A stretch of DNA of 39,156 bases from Variovorax sp. CAN15 (lineage in GTDB: Bacteria > Pseudomonadota > Gammaproteobacteria > Burkholderiales > Burkholderiaceae_C): NCBI RefSeq assembly GCF_030462475.1, contig NZ_JASMRZ010000001.1, positions 275,205 to 314,360 on the forward strand. Reading direction: 5' to 3'. The notes beneath the pieces were generated by a model, which made no database searches, was not told the DNA's origin, and saw only the letters and a program-made list of their open reading frames with translations. The translations under genes and the position numbers were made by a program. Positions 7,495 through 15,158 of the stretch are shown here, piece after piece. Numbering within the stretch: the stretch's first letter is position 1; every line of letters begins with the position of its first letter.

Positions 7495-8665
7495 CATACG
7501 AGATGCGGAAGTACGGCGCCAGCCCGAACACGCTGCCCGGCACCACCGCCACCTCGAAGTCCTGCAGCAGGTAGCGGCAGAAGTCGCTGTCGCTGCGCAG
7601 CGGCGCGCCGCCGCGCGTGCGCCGCCCGAGCACGCCGGCGCAGCTCGCGAATGTGTAGAACGCGCCCTCGGGCACGCGGCAGCGCAGCCCCGGCGCGCGG
7701 TTCAGCGCGGCGACCACGAAGTCGCGCCGCGCCTGGAAGTCGGCACAGCGCTCGGCCACGATGTCCTGCGGCCCGGTCAGCGCCTCGATGGCTGCTGCCT
7801 GGCTGATCGACGAGGGGCACGATGTGGTCTGGCTCTGCACCACCGCCATGGCTGCAATCAGGGCGCGCGGCCCCGCGCCGTAGCCCACGCGCCAGCCGGT
7901 CATCGCATAGGCCTTGGACACGCCGTTCACCGTCAGCGTGCGCTCGCGCAGGCGCCGCTCCACCGCCACCGGCGTGGCGAAGGCCAGTCCGTCGTAGAGG
8001 ATGTGTTCGTAGATGTCGTCCGCCAGCACCCAGACCTGCGGATGGCGCAGCAGCACATCGCACAGCGGCTCGAGCTGCGCCGCGCCGTAGGCCGCGCCGC
8101 TCGGGTTCGAGGGCGAGTTCAGGAAGAGCCAGCGCGTGCGCGGCGTGATGGCCGCCTCCAGCTGCGCGGCGTCGAGCCTGAAGCCGTTCGCCTCGGTGCA
8201 GGCCACCGGCACCGGCATGCCGCCGCAGATCTGCACGATGTCGGCATACGAAGTCCAGTACGGCGCGGGCAGGATGACTTCGTCGCCCGCATCCAGGCTG
8301 GCCATCAGCGCGTTGAAGATCACCTGCTTGGCACCGGCGCTCACGCTGATCTCGTCGAGCGCGAAGTCGAGCGCGTTGTCGCGCTTGAACTTGAGCTGCA
8401 CCGCCGCCTTCATCGCCGGGCTGCCGTCGAGCACGGTGTAGCGCGTGTCGCCCCGGCCGATGGCGCGCACGGCCGCATCGCGCACGTTCTGCGGCGTGTC
8501 GAAGTCGGGCTCGCCCGCGCCCAGCACGATCACCGGACGGCCCGCGCGCTTGAGCGCGTTGGCGTGGTCGGTGATGCGCAGGATTTCAGAGACGCCAATG
8601 GCGCGCACGCGCTGCGCGGGCCGGAACCCGCTCGGGGCAATGGATGTGGCGGTGTCTGCTGTCAC
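7427..8665 (-). CDS. Class I/II pyridoxal-phosphate aminotransferase
   Basis: A 412-aa fold-type I aminotransferase of the aspartate-aminotransferase-like group. The substrate-binding N-terminus (LGAGEPDFDTP), the SAGAKQ cofactor-phosphate stretch, NSPSNPSG, the aspartate of LADDIYEH, the Schiff-base lysine K251 (in GVSKAYAMTGWRVGY) and the C-terminal arginine region are all present. The start is a GTG at 8665, supported by GGAGG about 10 nt upstream; no in-frame ATG near the conserved N-terminus exists. It lies 138 bp downstream of an ALDH7-type dehydrogenase. Together they could transaminate an amine or amino acid and oxidise the resulting semialdehyde, but the amino donor is unknown. Its last 22 codons have a decayed second copy just downstream. 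Confidence 0.9.
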   Translation of the reverse strand: MTADTATSIAPSGFRPAQRVRAIGVSEILRITDHANALKRAGRPVIVLGAGEPDFDTPQNVRDAAVRAIGRGDTRYTVLDGSPAMKAAVQLKFKRDNALDFALDEISVSAGAKQVIFNALMASLDAGDEVILPAPYWTSYADIVQICGGMPVPVACTEANGFRLDAAQLEAAITPRTRWLFLNSPSNPSGAAYGAAQLEPLCDVLLRHPQVWVLADDIYEHILYDGLAFATPVAVERRLRERTLTVNGVSKAYAMTGWRVGYGAGPRALIAAMAVVQSQTTSCPSSISQAAAIEALTGPQDIVAERCADFQARRDFVVAALNRAPGLRCRVPEGAFYTFASCAGVLGRRTRGGAPLRSDSDFCRYLLQDFEVAVVPGSVFGLAPYFRISYATSMAQLEEACKRIQAACEALE

Positions 8666-8803
8666 TGGGCGTGGGCCTCCGGCGGCTGGTCGTCGGGCTC
8701 GGCGACGAGCAGCTCGGTCGCGCGCTCATCGCCGGGTTCGGGCTGGTGTTCTTCGGGAGCTGGCGTGGCGACACGCAAGTGCGCACGGCCCTGGGGGAGA
8801 GTC
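8666..8803. other. Spacer with a degenerate piece of repeat family A
   Basis: The 138 bp between the ALDH7 and aminotransferase genes hold no gene. Bases 8761-8799 (GGCGACACGCAAGTGCGCAC, then CTGGGGGAG) resemble the distal half of repeat family A with changes. The rest shows nothing recognisable. Confidence 0.5.
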
Positions 8804-10342
8804 CTAGTCGCCGATGTCGAAGGTCACGCCCTGTGCGAGCGGCAGGGCGGTCGAGTAGTTGATGGTGTTGGTGGCGCGGCGCATGTACGCCTTCCAGCTG
8901 TCGGAGCCGGCTTCGCGGCCGCCGCCGGTTTCCTTCTCGCCGCCGAAGGCGCCGCCGATCTCGGCACCGCTCGGGCCGATGTTGACGTTGGCGATGCCGC
9001 AGTCGGAACCCGCGCTCGACATGAAGCGCTCGGCCTCGCGCATGTTCAGCGTGAAGATCGACGACGACAGGCCCGCGCCCACCGCGTTGTGCTGCTCGAT
9101 GGCCTCGTCGAGCGTGCTGTAGCGCACCACGTACAGGATGGGCGCGAAGGTCTCGCGCAGCGCCGGGCCGTCATGCGACTTCAGCTCGACCAGCGCCGGG
9201 CGCACGTAGTACGCGTCCTTCGTGCCGATGCCGTCCACGCGCTGGCCGCCATGCACCGTCGCGCCGGCCTCGCGGCTTTCGCCGAGCGCCTTCTGCATGC
9301 CGTCGAAGGCGGCGCGGTCGATCAGCGGACCGACCAGCGTGCCGGCCTCGCGCGGATCGCCCACCTGCACGTTGCCGTAGACCTTGGCGAGCTTGGGCAC
9401 CAGCGCGTCATAGACGCTCTCGTGCACGAACAGGCGGCGCAGCGTGGTGCAGCGCTGGCCGGCCGTGCCCATGGCCGCGAAGGCGATGCCGCGCAGCGCG
9501 AGGTCGAGGTCGGCCGAGGGCGTGACGATGGCGGCGTTGTTGCCGCCGAGTTCGAGGATGGCGCGGGCGAAGCGCGCGGCCAGCTTCGGCCCCACCTGCC
9601 GGCCCATGGCGGTCGAGCCGGTGGCCGAGAGAACGGGCACGCGGTGATCGTCCACCAGCACCTCGCCGATGTCGCGCTGGCCCAGCAGCAGGCCCAGCAG
9701 GCCCTCGGGCGCGTCGCCGAAGCGCTCGATGGCGCGCTGCGCGATGGCATGCACGGCCAGCGCGGTCAGCGGCGTTTTTTCGGAGGGCTTCCACACCACC
9801 GGATCGCCGCACACCAGCGCCAGCGCCGCGTTCCACGACCACACGGCCACCGGGAAGTTGAAGGCCGAGATCACGCCGCACACGCCCAGCGGATGCCAGG
9901 TTTCCATCATTCGGTGCTCGGCGCGCTCGGTGGCCAGGGTGAGGCCGTAGATCTGGCGCGAGAGGCCGACCGCGAAGTCGCAGATGTCGATCATTTCCTG
10001 CACCTCGCCCGCGCCCTCGGATGGGATCTTGCCGGCCTCCAGCGTCACGAGGCGGCCCAGGTCGGCCTTGGCGGCGCGCAGCTCCTCGCCCAGCAGCCGA
10101 ACCAGCTCGCCACGGCGCGGCGCCGGCACGTTGCGCCAGGTCTTGAAGGCCTCGTGCGCGCGGCCGATCACCGCCGTCGCCTCGGCCGGCGAGGTCTGCG
10201 GCACCTGCGCCACCACCTCGCCGCTGACGGGCGAACGCACCGTCAGCTCGCCGCCGGTGTGGGCCGCGCGGGGCACGCCCAGGCGCTGCAGCAGCTGTTC
10301 GACTTCGGTGGCGACGGGAAGGGAGGTCTGGGCTTCGGGCAT
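8804..10342 (-). CDS. amaB: ALDH7-family aldehyde dehydrogenase (alpha-aminoadipic semialdehyde / piperideine-6-carboxylate type)
   Basis: A 512-aa NAD-dependent aldehyde dehydrogenase of the antiquitin (ALDH7) family, which oxidises L-2-aminoadipate 6-semialdehyde, in equilibrium with piperideine-6-carboxylate, to 2-aminoadipate in lysine breakdown. The family C-terminal signature is clear: SGAEIGGAFGGEKETGGG, then GSDSWKAYMRR and INYS. The catalytic cysteine is C298 in GQRCTTLRR; the NAD segment (ISAFNFPVAVWSWN) and ELGGNN are intact. It is the first gene of the minus-strand set, followed by an aminotransferase and a TPP enzyme. The lysine assignment rests on family membership; related aldehydes such as betaine aldehyde are possible. 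The symbol is therefore tentative. Confidence 0.85.
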   Translation of the reverse strand: MPEAQTSLPVATEVEQLLQRLGVPRAAHTGGELTVRSPVSGEVVAQVPQTSPAEATAVIGRAHEAFKTWRNVPAPRRGELVRLLGEELRAAKADLGRLVTLEAGKIPSEGAGEVQEMIDICDFAVGLSRQIYGLTLATERAEHRMMETWHPLGVCGVISAFNFPVAVWSWNAALALVCGDPVVWKPSEKTPLTALAVHAIAQRAIERFGDAPEGLLGLLLGQRDIGEVLVDDHRVPVLSATGSTAMGRQVGPKLAARFARAILELGGNNAAIVTPSADLDLALRGIAFAAMGTAGQRCTTLRRLFVHESVYDALVPKLAKVYGNVQVGDPREAGTLVGPLIDRAAFDGMQKALGESREAGATVHGGQRVDGIGTKDAYYVRPALVELKSHDGPALRETFAPILYVVRYSTLDEAIEQHNAVGAGLSSSIFTLNMREAERFMSSAGSDCGIANVNIGPSGAEIGGAFGGEKETGGGREAGSDSWKAYMRRATNTINYSTALPLAQGVTFDIGD

Positions 10343-10496
10343 GGGTGCGGTCCGGGGGCAGGTGGGAAGAAGGGAGAAAAGAAAGAGGCGACGACGCCTG
10401 ACCCGGCCAATATCAGCGAATCGAGCGCGATCGCCAAATGAAAATATCGAAGGACCTGGTGCGTTTCAGGAAGGATCTCGCCGCTTTTATGTGCGC

Positions 10497-10916
10497 CTAG
10501 CGCACAAGCCGGGCGGCAGCCAGCACCCACAAGCTCACCAGCACCACGTTGCTCGCAGCGAACACGCCCAGCCGGTGCAGCACGTGGTTGTAGGTCAGGT
10601 GCACCACGCTGTGCAGCACCCGCAGCCCGACGTAACCCCAAGCCAGCCAGACCGCCGCGGGCGTCGGCTGCGCCGCCACGTAGAAGATCAGGCAAACCAC
10701 ATAGAACAGCATCGGCAGTTCCAGCAGGTTCATGTAGTTGCGGTTGGGGATGCGCACCGCGTCCGGCACCGCCGCCGACTCGCCCAGCCTGAAATCCGCC
10801 GCCCGCACTTCGCGGCGCAGCACGGCGCGCACGCGCGTGAAGGGGATGAGCAGCAGCACCAGGCCGGTGAGGGCGGCGAGGGCGAAGACGGGGTAGAGGA
10901 TCGAGGGGTTGTTCAT
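10497..10916 (-). CDS. MAPEG family membrane protein
   Basis: A 139-aa membrane protein of the MAPEG family (membrane-associated proteins in eicosanoid and glutathione metabolism). It has the expected four hydrophobic segments, with the conserved loop RNYMNLLELPMLFYVV (Asn, Glu, Pro) at about residues 58-73 and a second conserved YNHVLHRLG stretch. The start has a good ribosome binding site (AAGGAG, 6 nt upstream). Bacterial members are poorly characterised; glutathione transferase or peroxidase activity is known for some. It stands between the ALDH7 gene (154-bp gap) and the IclR gene (14-bp gap, same strand), so it may be read through from the regulator. Confidence 0.82.
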   Translation of the reverse strand: MNNPSILYPVFALAALTGLVLLLIPFTRVRAVLRREVRAADFRLGESAAVPDAVRIPNRNYMNLLELPMLFYVVCLIFYVAAQPTPAAVWLAWGYVGLRVLHSVVHLTYNHVLHRLGVFAASNVVLVSLWVLAAARLVR

Positions 10917-10930
10917 GGTCGGCTCCTTGC

Positions 10931-11821
10931 TCAGCCCGGTCCGGGCGCTTCGGGCAACGGAATCTTCTGCCCCGCAGGCGACCCCGCCAGACTCTGGGCC
11001 GGCCGCCTCAGCGTCGCATCGAAGGGGTTGATCCTCGGCCCGATCGCCGCCGCCTCGCGTTTCAGCAGCTCCACCACCGTCGGCATGCGGTCGGCATTGA
11101 GCCGGTCGGCGATGGTGCCCACGCTCAGCGCCGCCACCGCGCGGCCTTCGCGGTCGAGGATGGGTACGGCCACGCCGGCCATGCCTTCGAGCAGGCCGGT
11201 GTTGCGGCCCGCGTAGCCGGCCTGACGCACGCGCTCGATCTCGGTGCGCAGGTAGACCTCGTCGTACACGCCGTATTCGCGCACGCGAGAGAGATTGAAT
11301 CGGATCACCTCCTCGCGCTCGGCCTCCGGCAGGAAGGCGAGGATCGCGAGCGCGCCCTGCCCCACGCCCAGCGCGATGCGCCCGCCGATGTCACCGGTGA
11401 AGGAGCGGATGGGAAACGGGCCTTCGCTGCGGTCCAGGCACACCGCGTCGAAGCCGCTGCGCGCCAACAGGAAGATGCTGTCGCCCAGGCTCGCGCACAG
11501 CCTCAGCAGCACCGGCCGGCAGATGGAGCGCAGGTCGCCGGGGTTGCCCGCGCTGGCGGCGAGCGCGAAGAAATCGATGCTCAGGCGGTAGAGCTTGCTG
11601 CGCTCGTCCTGCTCGACCATGCCTTCGGCCATGAGCGACTGCAGCAGCCGGTGCGTGGTGGCCTGGGTGAGGCCCACGGAACGTGCGATCTGGGTCACGC
11701 GGCCGCCCTCGGCCTGCACCGCTGCGAGCGCGCGGATCACCGAAAAGACGCGCGGCACGCCGCCGCTGGCCGCCGCGCCCGCCCCTGCGCCGGCCGGGGC
11801 GTTCGCCGAAGTGCTCTCCAT
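10931..11821 (-). CDS. IclR-family transcriptional regulator of the adjacent transport/dehydrogenase operon
   Basis: A 296-aa one-component regulator. An N-terminal winged helix-turn-helix lies at about residues 20-90 (RVFSVIRALAAVQ, then VTQIARSVGLTQATTHRLLQSL). The C-terminal effector-binding domain runs to about 265 with the usual GRIALGVGQGALAIL and VAVPILDREGRAVAALSV. A 25-residue Ala/Gly-rich leader and a 30-residue proline-rich tail flank the domains. The ATG at 11821 is chosen over one nine codons upstream because AGGAGGAA sits just before it. It is divergent from the ABC transporter gene; two matching palindromes lie between them. It probably senses the substrate of that operon. Confidence 0.92.
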   Translation of the reverse strand: MESTSANAPAGAGAGAAASGGVPRVFSVIRALAAVQAEGGRVTQIARSVGLTQATTHRLLQSLMAEGMVEQDERSKLYRLSIDFFALAASAGNPGDLRSICRPVLLRLCASLGDSIFLLARSGFDAVCLDRSEGPFPIRSFTGDIGGRIALGVGQGALAILAFLPEAEREEVIRFNLSRVREYGVYDEVYLRTEIERVRQAGYAGRNTGLLEGMAGVAVPILDREGRAVAALSVGTIADRLNADRMPTVVELLKREAAAIGPRINPFDATLRRPAQSLAGSPAGQKIPLPEAPGPG

Positions 11822-11863
11822 ACCTTCCTCCTGTGGAATCCGATGCAACAGTTGCGGCCATCA

Positions 11864-11882
11864 TATTCCATTGAACGGAATA
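11864..11882. promoter_or_regulatory. Operator site 1 for the divergent IclR regulator
   Basis: A perfect dyad TATTCC-ATTGAAC-GGAATA in the space between the iclR-type gene and the ABC operon. The spacer holds TTGAAC, which with the TATTCT at 11894-11899 (17 bp apart) forms a plausible rightward sigma-70 promoter. Binding there would block the -35 element. Confidence 0.6.
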
Positions 11883-11893
11883 ATTTAAAGAAA

Positions 11894-11912
11894 TATTCTG
11901 ATTAATGGAATA
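11894..11912. promoter_or_regulatory. Operator site 2 for the divergent IclR regulator
   Basis: TATTCT-GATTAAT-GGAATA, the same 6-7-6 geometry as site 1 with one mismatch. The two centres are 30 bp apart, close to three helical turns. Its left arm coincides with the proposed -10 element. Farther out, GCAACAGTTGC (11845-11855) and GCAATCGTTGC (11929-11939) flank the pair almost symmetrically. Confidence 0.55.
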
Positions 11913-12038
11913 CCCGAGGCGATCTGGCGCAATCGTTGCAATAGAGTGAATTGAAAGCAGCAAGCTGTCCATGGCCTGCACCAAGCCGAAGCAAGGTGCC
12001 CGAAGCCATTTCCTTCGCCCCTCAGAAAGGCCCGTTCC

Positions 12039-13112
12039 ATGTCATTCCTGCGGCTCACCGACGTGACCAAGTTCTATGGCGCCACCCGCGCGGTGTCGGA
12101 CATGAATCTCTCGGTGGAAAAGGGCGAGTTCGTCTCGCTGCTCGGTCCTTCGGGCTGCGGCAAGACGACCACCCTCCAGATGATCGCGGGCTTCGAGGCG
12201 GTGAGCAGCGGCCGCATCGAACTCGCGGGCAAGGACATCACGCACGCCAAGGCCAACACGCGCGGGCTGGGCATCGTGTTCCAGACCTACGCCCTCTTCC
12301 CGCACATGACGGTGGCCGACAACGTGAGCTTCGGCCTGGAGATGCGCAAGATGCCGAAGGGCGAGCGCACCGAACGGGTGAAGCAGGCGCTGGCGCTGGT
12401 GCATCTCGAAGCGCACGCGGGGCGCTACCCGCGCGAGCTCTCGGGCGGCCAGCGGCAGCGCGTGGCGCTGGCGCGCGCACTCGTCATCGAGCCGCCGGTG
12501 CTGCTGCTGGACGAACCCTTGTCCAACCTCGACGCCAAGCTGCGCGAGGAGATGCAGTTCGAGCTGCGCCAGATCCAGCGCAAGGTCGGCACTACCACGG
12601 TGATGGTCACGCACGACCAGAGCGAGGCCATGTCGATCAGCGACCGCGTGGTGGTGATGGAAGCCGGCCGTGCCACGCAGATCGACCATCCGCAGCGCGT
12701 GTACGAGCATCCCGGCACGCGCTTCATCTCCACCTTCGTGGGCAAGGCCAACCTGCTGGACTGCCGCGTGTCGGGCAGCGGCCCGGGGCGCACCTGTGTC
12801 GAAGTCGGCGCGCTCTCGCTCGACGTGGACGACACCGGCTTCGACGTGAACGCGGGCGCGCTGCTGAGCGTGCGGCCCGAGAAGCTGCAGCTGGTGCCGC
12901 CGGGCAGCGGCCGCATCGACGGCGAGGTGCAGGAGCGTTTCTTCCTGGGCAGCCAGTGGCTCTACCGCGTGGCGACTCCGGTCGGCGATCTCATGGTGCT
13001 GAGCCCCAACGACGGGCGCGAGGCGCTCGCGGAAGGCAGCCGCACCGGTATCGACTGGCCGGCGCACTGCATGCGGCTGCTGCCGGCCGATGAAAAGGCT
13101 GTCGCGGCATGA
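12039..13112 (+). CDS. ABC transporter ATP-binding protein, PotA-like
   Basis: A 357-aa importer ATPase of the polyamine/opine/iron class (PotA-like). Walker A is GPSGCGKTT (about residues 37-45), the Q-loop is FQTYALFP, the signature is LSGGQRQRVALARAL, Walker B is LLLDEPLSNLDAK and the switch histidine is in VTHDQ. A TOBE-type C-terminal regulatory domain fills residues 240-350. It is the first gene of the operon that continues with two permeases, three dehydrogenase subunits and a binding protein; its stop overlaps the next start by 4 bp (ATGA). The substrate is likely a polyamine, opine or amino-acid-like amine, judging by family and by the dehydrogenase in the same operon. Confidence 0.93.
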   Translation: MSFLRLTDVTKFYGATRAVSDMNLSVEKGEFVSLLGPSGCGKTTTLQMIAGFEAVSSGRIELAGKDITHAKANTRGLGIVFQTYALFPHMTVADNVSFGLEMRKMPKGERTERVKQALALVHLEAHAGRYPRELSGGQRQRVALARALVIEPPVLLLDEPLSNLDAKLREEMQFELRQIQRKVGTTTVMVTHDQSEAMSISDRVVVMEAGRATQIDHPQRVYEHPGTRFISTFVGKANLLDCRVSGSGPGRTCVEVGALSLDVDDTGFDVNAGALLSVRPEKLQLVPPGSGRIDGEVQERFFLGSQWLYRVATPVGDLMVLSPNDGREALAEGSRTGIDWPAHCMRLLPADEKAVAA

Positions 13113-13969
13113 GCAGCTCGAAGAGCAAGGCCACGCCATGGTGGCTCTCCGGCCCGGCGCTGCTGCTGTTCACGGTTCTTCTGGTGGTGCCGCTCGGGCT
13201 CACCGCCGTGCTGTCGTTCAACGTGTACGACCCGGCCACCGGCCCCAAGTCGGGCGAATTCACGCTCGCGCACTACGCGCTGGTGTTCTCCGATTCGTAC
13301 TACCTCGGCATCTTCTGGCGCACCTTCTGGGTCTCGGCGCTGGTCACGCTGATCTGCGTGCTCGTCGGCGCGCCCGAGGCCTATGTGCTGAGCCGAATGC
13401 GCAACCCGTGGCGCTCGGTGCTGCTGCTGGTGGTGCTGGCGCCGCTGCTGGTGTCGGTGGTGGTGCGGGCCTTCGGCTGGAGCATGCTGCTGGGCCCCGA
13501 GGGCGCGGTGAACGCGCTGCTGCAACTCGTGGGCATCGGGCCGGTGAAGATCCTCTACACCAGCGCTGCCGTGGTCATCGCGCTGGTGCACGTGATGCTG
13601 CCCTTCATGGTGATCCCGGTGTGGACATCGCTGCAGAAGCTGGACCCGGGCGTGGAGAACGCCGCCCTGTCGCTCAACGCCACGCCCTTCACCACGCTGC
13701 GGCGCATCGTGCTGCCGCAGGTGATGCCGGGCATTCTCTCGGGCAGCCTGATCGTGTTCGGGCTGGCGGCGAGCTCCTTCGCCATTCCGGGTCTGCTGGG
13801 CGGACGCCGGCTGAAGATGGTCGCGACCATCGTCTACGACGAATACCTGAGCGAGCTCAACTGGCCGCTGGGCGCTGCGGTGGCGCTGGTGCTGCTGGTG
13901 GCCAACCTCGCGGTGATGCTCAGCTACAACCGGCTGGTAGAAGGCCGCTACAAGAAAGCGCTGGGGTGA
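13109..13969 (+). CDS. ABC transporter permease, PotB-like
   Basis: A 286-aa inner-membrane permease of the PotB type. The first hydrophobic segment (LLLFTVLLVVPLGLTAVLS) is followed by a periplasmic loop of about 40 residues and five further segments. The cytoplasmic coupling loop is seen at about 185-210 (ENAALSLNATPFTTLRRIVLPQ), matching the EAA motif. It overlaps the ATPase gene by 4 bp, indicating translational coupling. A fragment of an intergenic repeat separates it from the second permease gene, which is unusual inside an operon. Confidence 0.92.
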   Translation: MSSSKSKATPWWLSGPALLLFTVLLVVPLGLTAVLSFNVYDPATGPKSGEFTLAHYALVFSDSYYLGIFWRTFWVSALVTLICVLVGAPEAYVLSRMRNPWRSVLLLVVLAPLLVSVVVRAFGWSMLLGPEGAVNALLQLVGIGPVKILYTSAAVVIALVHVMLPFMVIPVWTSLQKLDPGVENAALSLNATPFTTLRRIVLPQVMPGILSGSLIVFGLAASSFAIPGLLGGRRLKMVATIVYDEYLSELNWPLGAAVALVLLVANLAVMLSYNRLVEGRYKKALG

Positions 13970-13975
13970 ACATGG

Positions 13976-14052
13976 CCCCCACGCTCCATCACTTCGTGTA
14001 TTCGCTGCCCCCCGAGGGGGCGCGCGCCTCCCTTGGGGCGGCCCGGCAGGAG
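13976..14052 (-). repeat. Repeat family A-related fragment inside the ABC operon
   Basis: Between the two permease genes lies CACTTCGTGTATTCGCTGCC, followed by CCCCGAGGGGG and TTGGGGCGGCCCGG. This resembles the family A unit in reverse, shortened. Its right end (CAGGAGGCGCC) supplies the ribosome binding site of the second permease gene, so the insertion has been accommodated without breaking the operon. Confidence 0.65.
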
Positions 14053-14057
14053 GCGCC

Positions 14058-14852
14058 ATGAGCAGAAACGGCCCCATCGCCCTCGCGTTCAACGCGCTGG
14101 TCATCGTCTTCATGCTGGCGCCGCTGGCGGTGGTGTGCATCGTGGCGTTCACGCCCGAGAACACGCTGACCATCCCGACCACGCATTTCTCGCTGCGCTG
14201 GTTCGAGGCGGTGTTCGCGCACCCCGACTTCATGCAGTCGTTCTGGAACAGCCTGTGGCTCGCGCTGAGCTCGGCCACCATCGCGACGCTGCTCGCGGTG
14301 CCGGCCGGCATGGCGATCACGCGCTACGAGTTTCCGGGGCGCGACTTCCTCAACGGCCTGTTCCTCTCGCCGCTGATCGTGCCGCACCTGGTGCTGGGCG
14401 TGGCGCTGCTTCGCCTGTTCTCGCTGGTGGGCGGCGCGGGCAGCTTCGCCTGGCTGGTGCTGGCGCACGCGCTCATCGTCACGCCCTACACGCTGCGGCT
14501 GGTGGTGGCGGCGCTGGTGGGCTTCGACCGCAGCGCCGAGCAGGCCGCGCTCTCGCTGGGCGCGAGCCAGGCCACGGTGTTCCGGCGCATCACGCTGCCG
14601 ATGATCCTGCCGGGCGTCACCGGCGGCTGGATGCTGTCCTTCATCAACAGCTTCGACGAAGTGACGATGTCCATCTTCGTCACCTCGCCGAGCACGGTGA
14701 CGCTGCCGGTGCGCATGTACATGTATGCGACGGAGTCCATCGACCCGCTGATGGCCGCCGTGTCGGCGCTGATGGTGGCGGTGACGGCCTTCGCGATGGT
14801 GGTGCTCGACCGCGTCTACGGACTCGACCGCGTGCTGGTGGGACGCAGATAG
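14058..14852 (+). CDS. ABC transporter permease, PotC-like
   Basis: A 264-aa second permease, PotC type. It starts with a hydrophobic helix (ALAFNALVIVFMLAPLAVVCIVAF) followed by the typical FTPENTLTIPTTHFSLRWFE loop. The EAA coupling loop is at about 155-180 (EQAALSLGASQATVFRRITLPM). The ribosome binding site AGGAGG is part of the repeat fragment just upstream. The stop codon is directly adjacent to the ATG of the iron-sulfur subunit gene, tying transport to the dehydrogenase in one transcript. Confidence 0.92.
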   Translation: MSRNGPIALAFNALVIVFMLAPLAVVCIVAFTPENTLTIPTTHFSLRWFEAVFAHPDFMQSFWNSLWLALSSATIATLLAVPAGMAITRYEFPGRDFLNGLFLSPLIVPHLVLGVALLRLFSLVGGAGSFAWLVLAHALIVTPYTLRLVVAALVGFDRSAEQAALSLGASQATVFRRITLPMILPGVTGGWMLSFINSFDEVTMSIFVTSPSTVTLPVRMYMYATESIDPLMAAVSALMVAVTAFAMVVLDRVYGLDRVLVGRR

Positions 14853-15158
14853 ATGACCATGAAGACTCCCGCATTGCTGCACCGGGTGGCCGAGACGGCC
14901 GGCCGCGAGAGCGTGCCTTTCACCCTCGACGGCGAACCCGCGAGCGCCCTGGCCGGCGACACCGTGCTGACCGCCGTGCTCACGCAATGCGGCCAGCTGC
15001 GCCGCAACGAGTTCAGCGGCCTGCCGCGCGCGGGCTTCTGCATGATGGGCGCCTGCCAGGACTGCTGGATCTCCACCGACGAGGGCGAGCGCTTTCGCGC
15101 CTGCTCGACCTTCATCGCGCCGGGCATGGCGCTGGTCACCGGAAGGGACGGCGCATGA
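14853..15158 (+). CDS. [2Fe-2S] subunit of a heterotrimeric amine/imino-acid dehydrogenase
   Basis: A 101-aa ferredoxin-like subunit of the HcnA / LhpF / opine-oxidase gamma type. Four cysteines are spaced as for a plant-type [2Fe-2S] cluster: C63-x4-C68-x2-C71 and C84 (GFCMMGACQDCW ... FRACS). It would carry electrons between the two flavin subunits encoded next. A second ATG two codons in is possible. Its end overlaps the following gene's start by 4 bp (ATGA). In characterised relatives such a trimer oxidises glycine (cyanide-forming), D-hydroxyproline, proline or opines; which applies here is unknown. Confidence 0.9.
   Translation: MTMKTPALLHRVAETAGRESVPFTLDGEPASALAGDTVLTAVLTQCGQLRRNEFSGLPRAGFCMMGACQDCWISTDEGERFRACSTFIAPGMALVTGRDGA

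Noticed and set aside
8644..8862. Small plus-strand gene between the aminotransferase and ALDH7 genes
   Set aside because: It overlaps both neighbours, has no good ribosome binding site and part of it is repeat-derived.
5264..10441. A 1725-codon open frame on the plus strand
   Set aside because: It runs antisense to three well-supported genes and is rich in Arg, Ala, Gly and His with no domain pattern, a common artefact of high GC content.
12039..13969. Assignment of the ABC transporter as a true spermidine/putrescine importer
   Set aside because: Family similarity to PotABCD is clear, but the coupled dehydrogenase points to an imino or amino acid-like substrate, so no specific symbol was given.
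14033..15154. Long plus-strand frame across the second permease and the iron-sulfur subunit
   Set aside because: The protein is low-complexity in this part; the real genes are in other frames with clear motifs.
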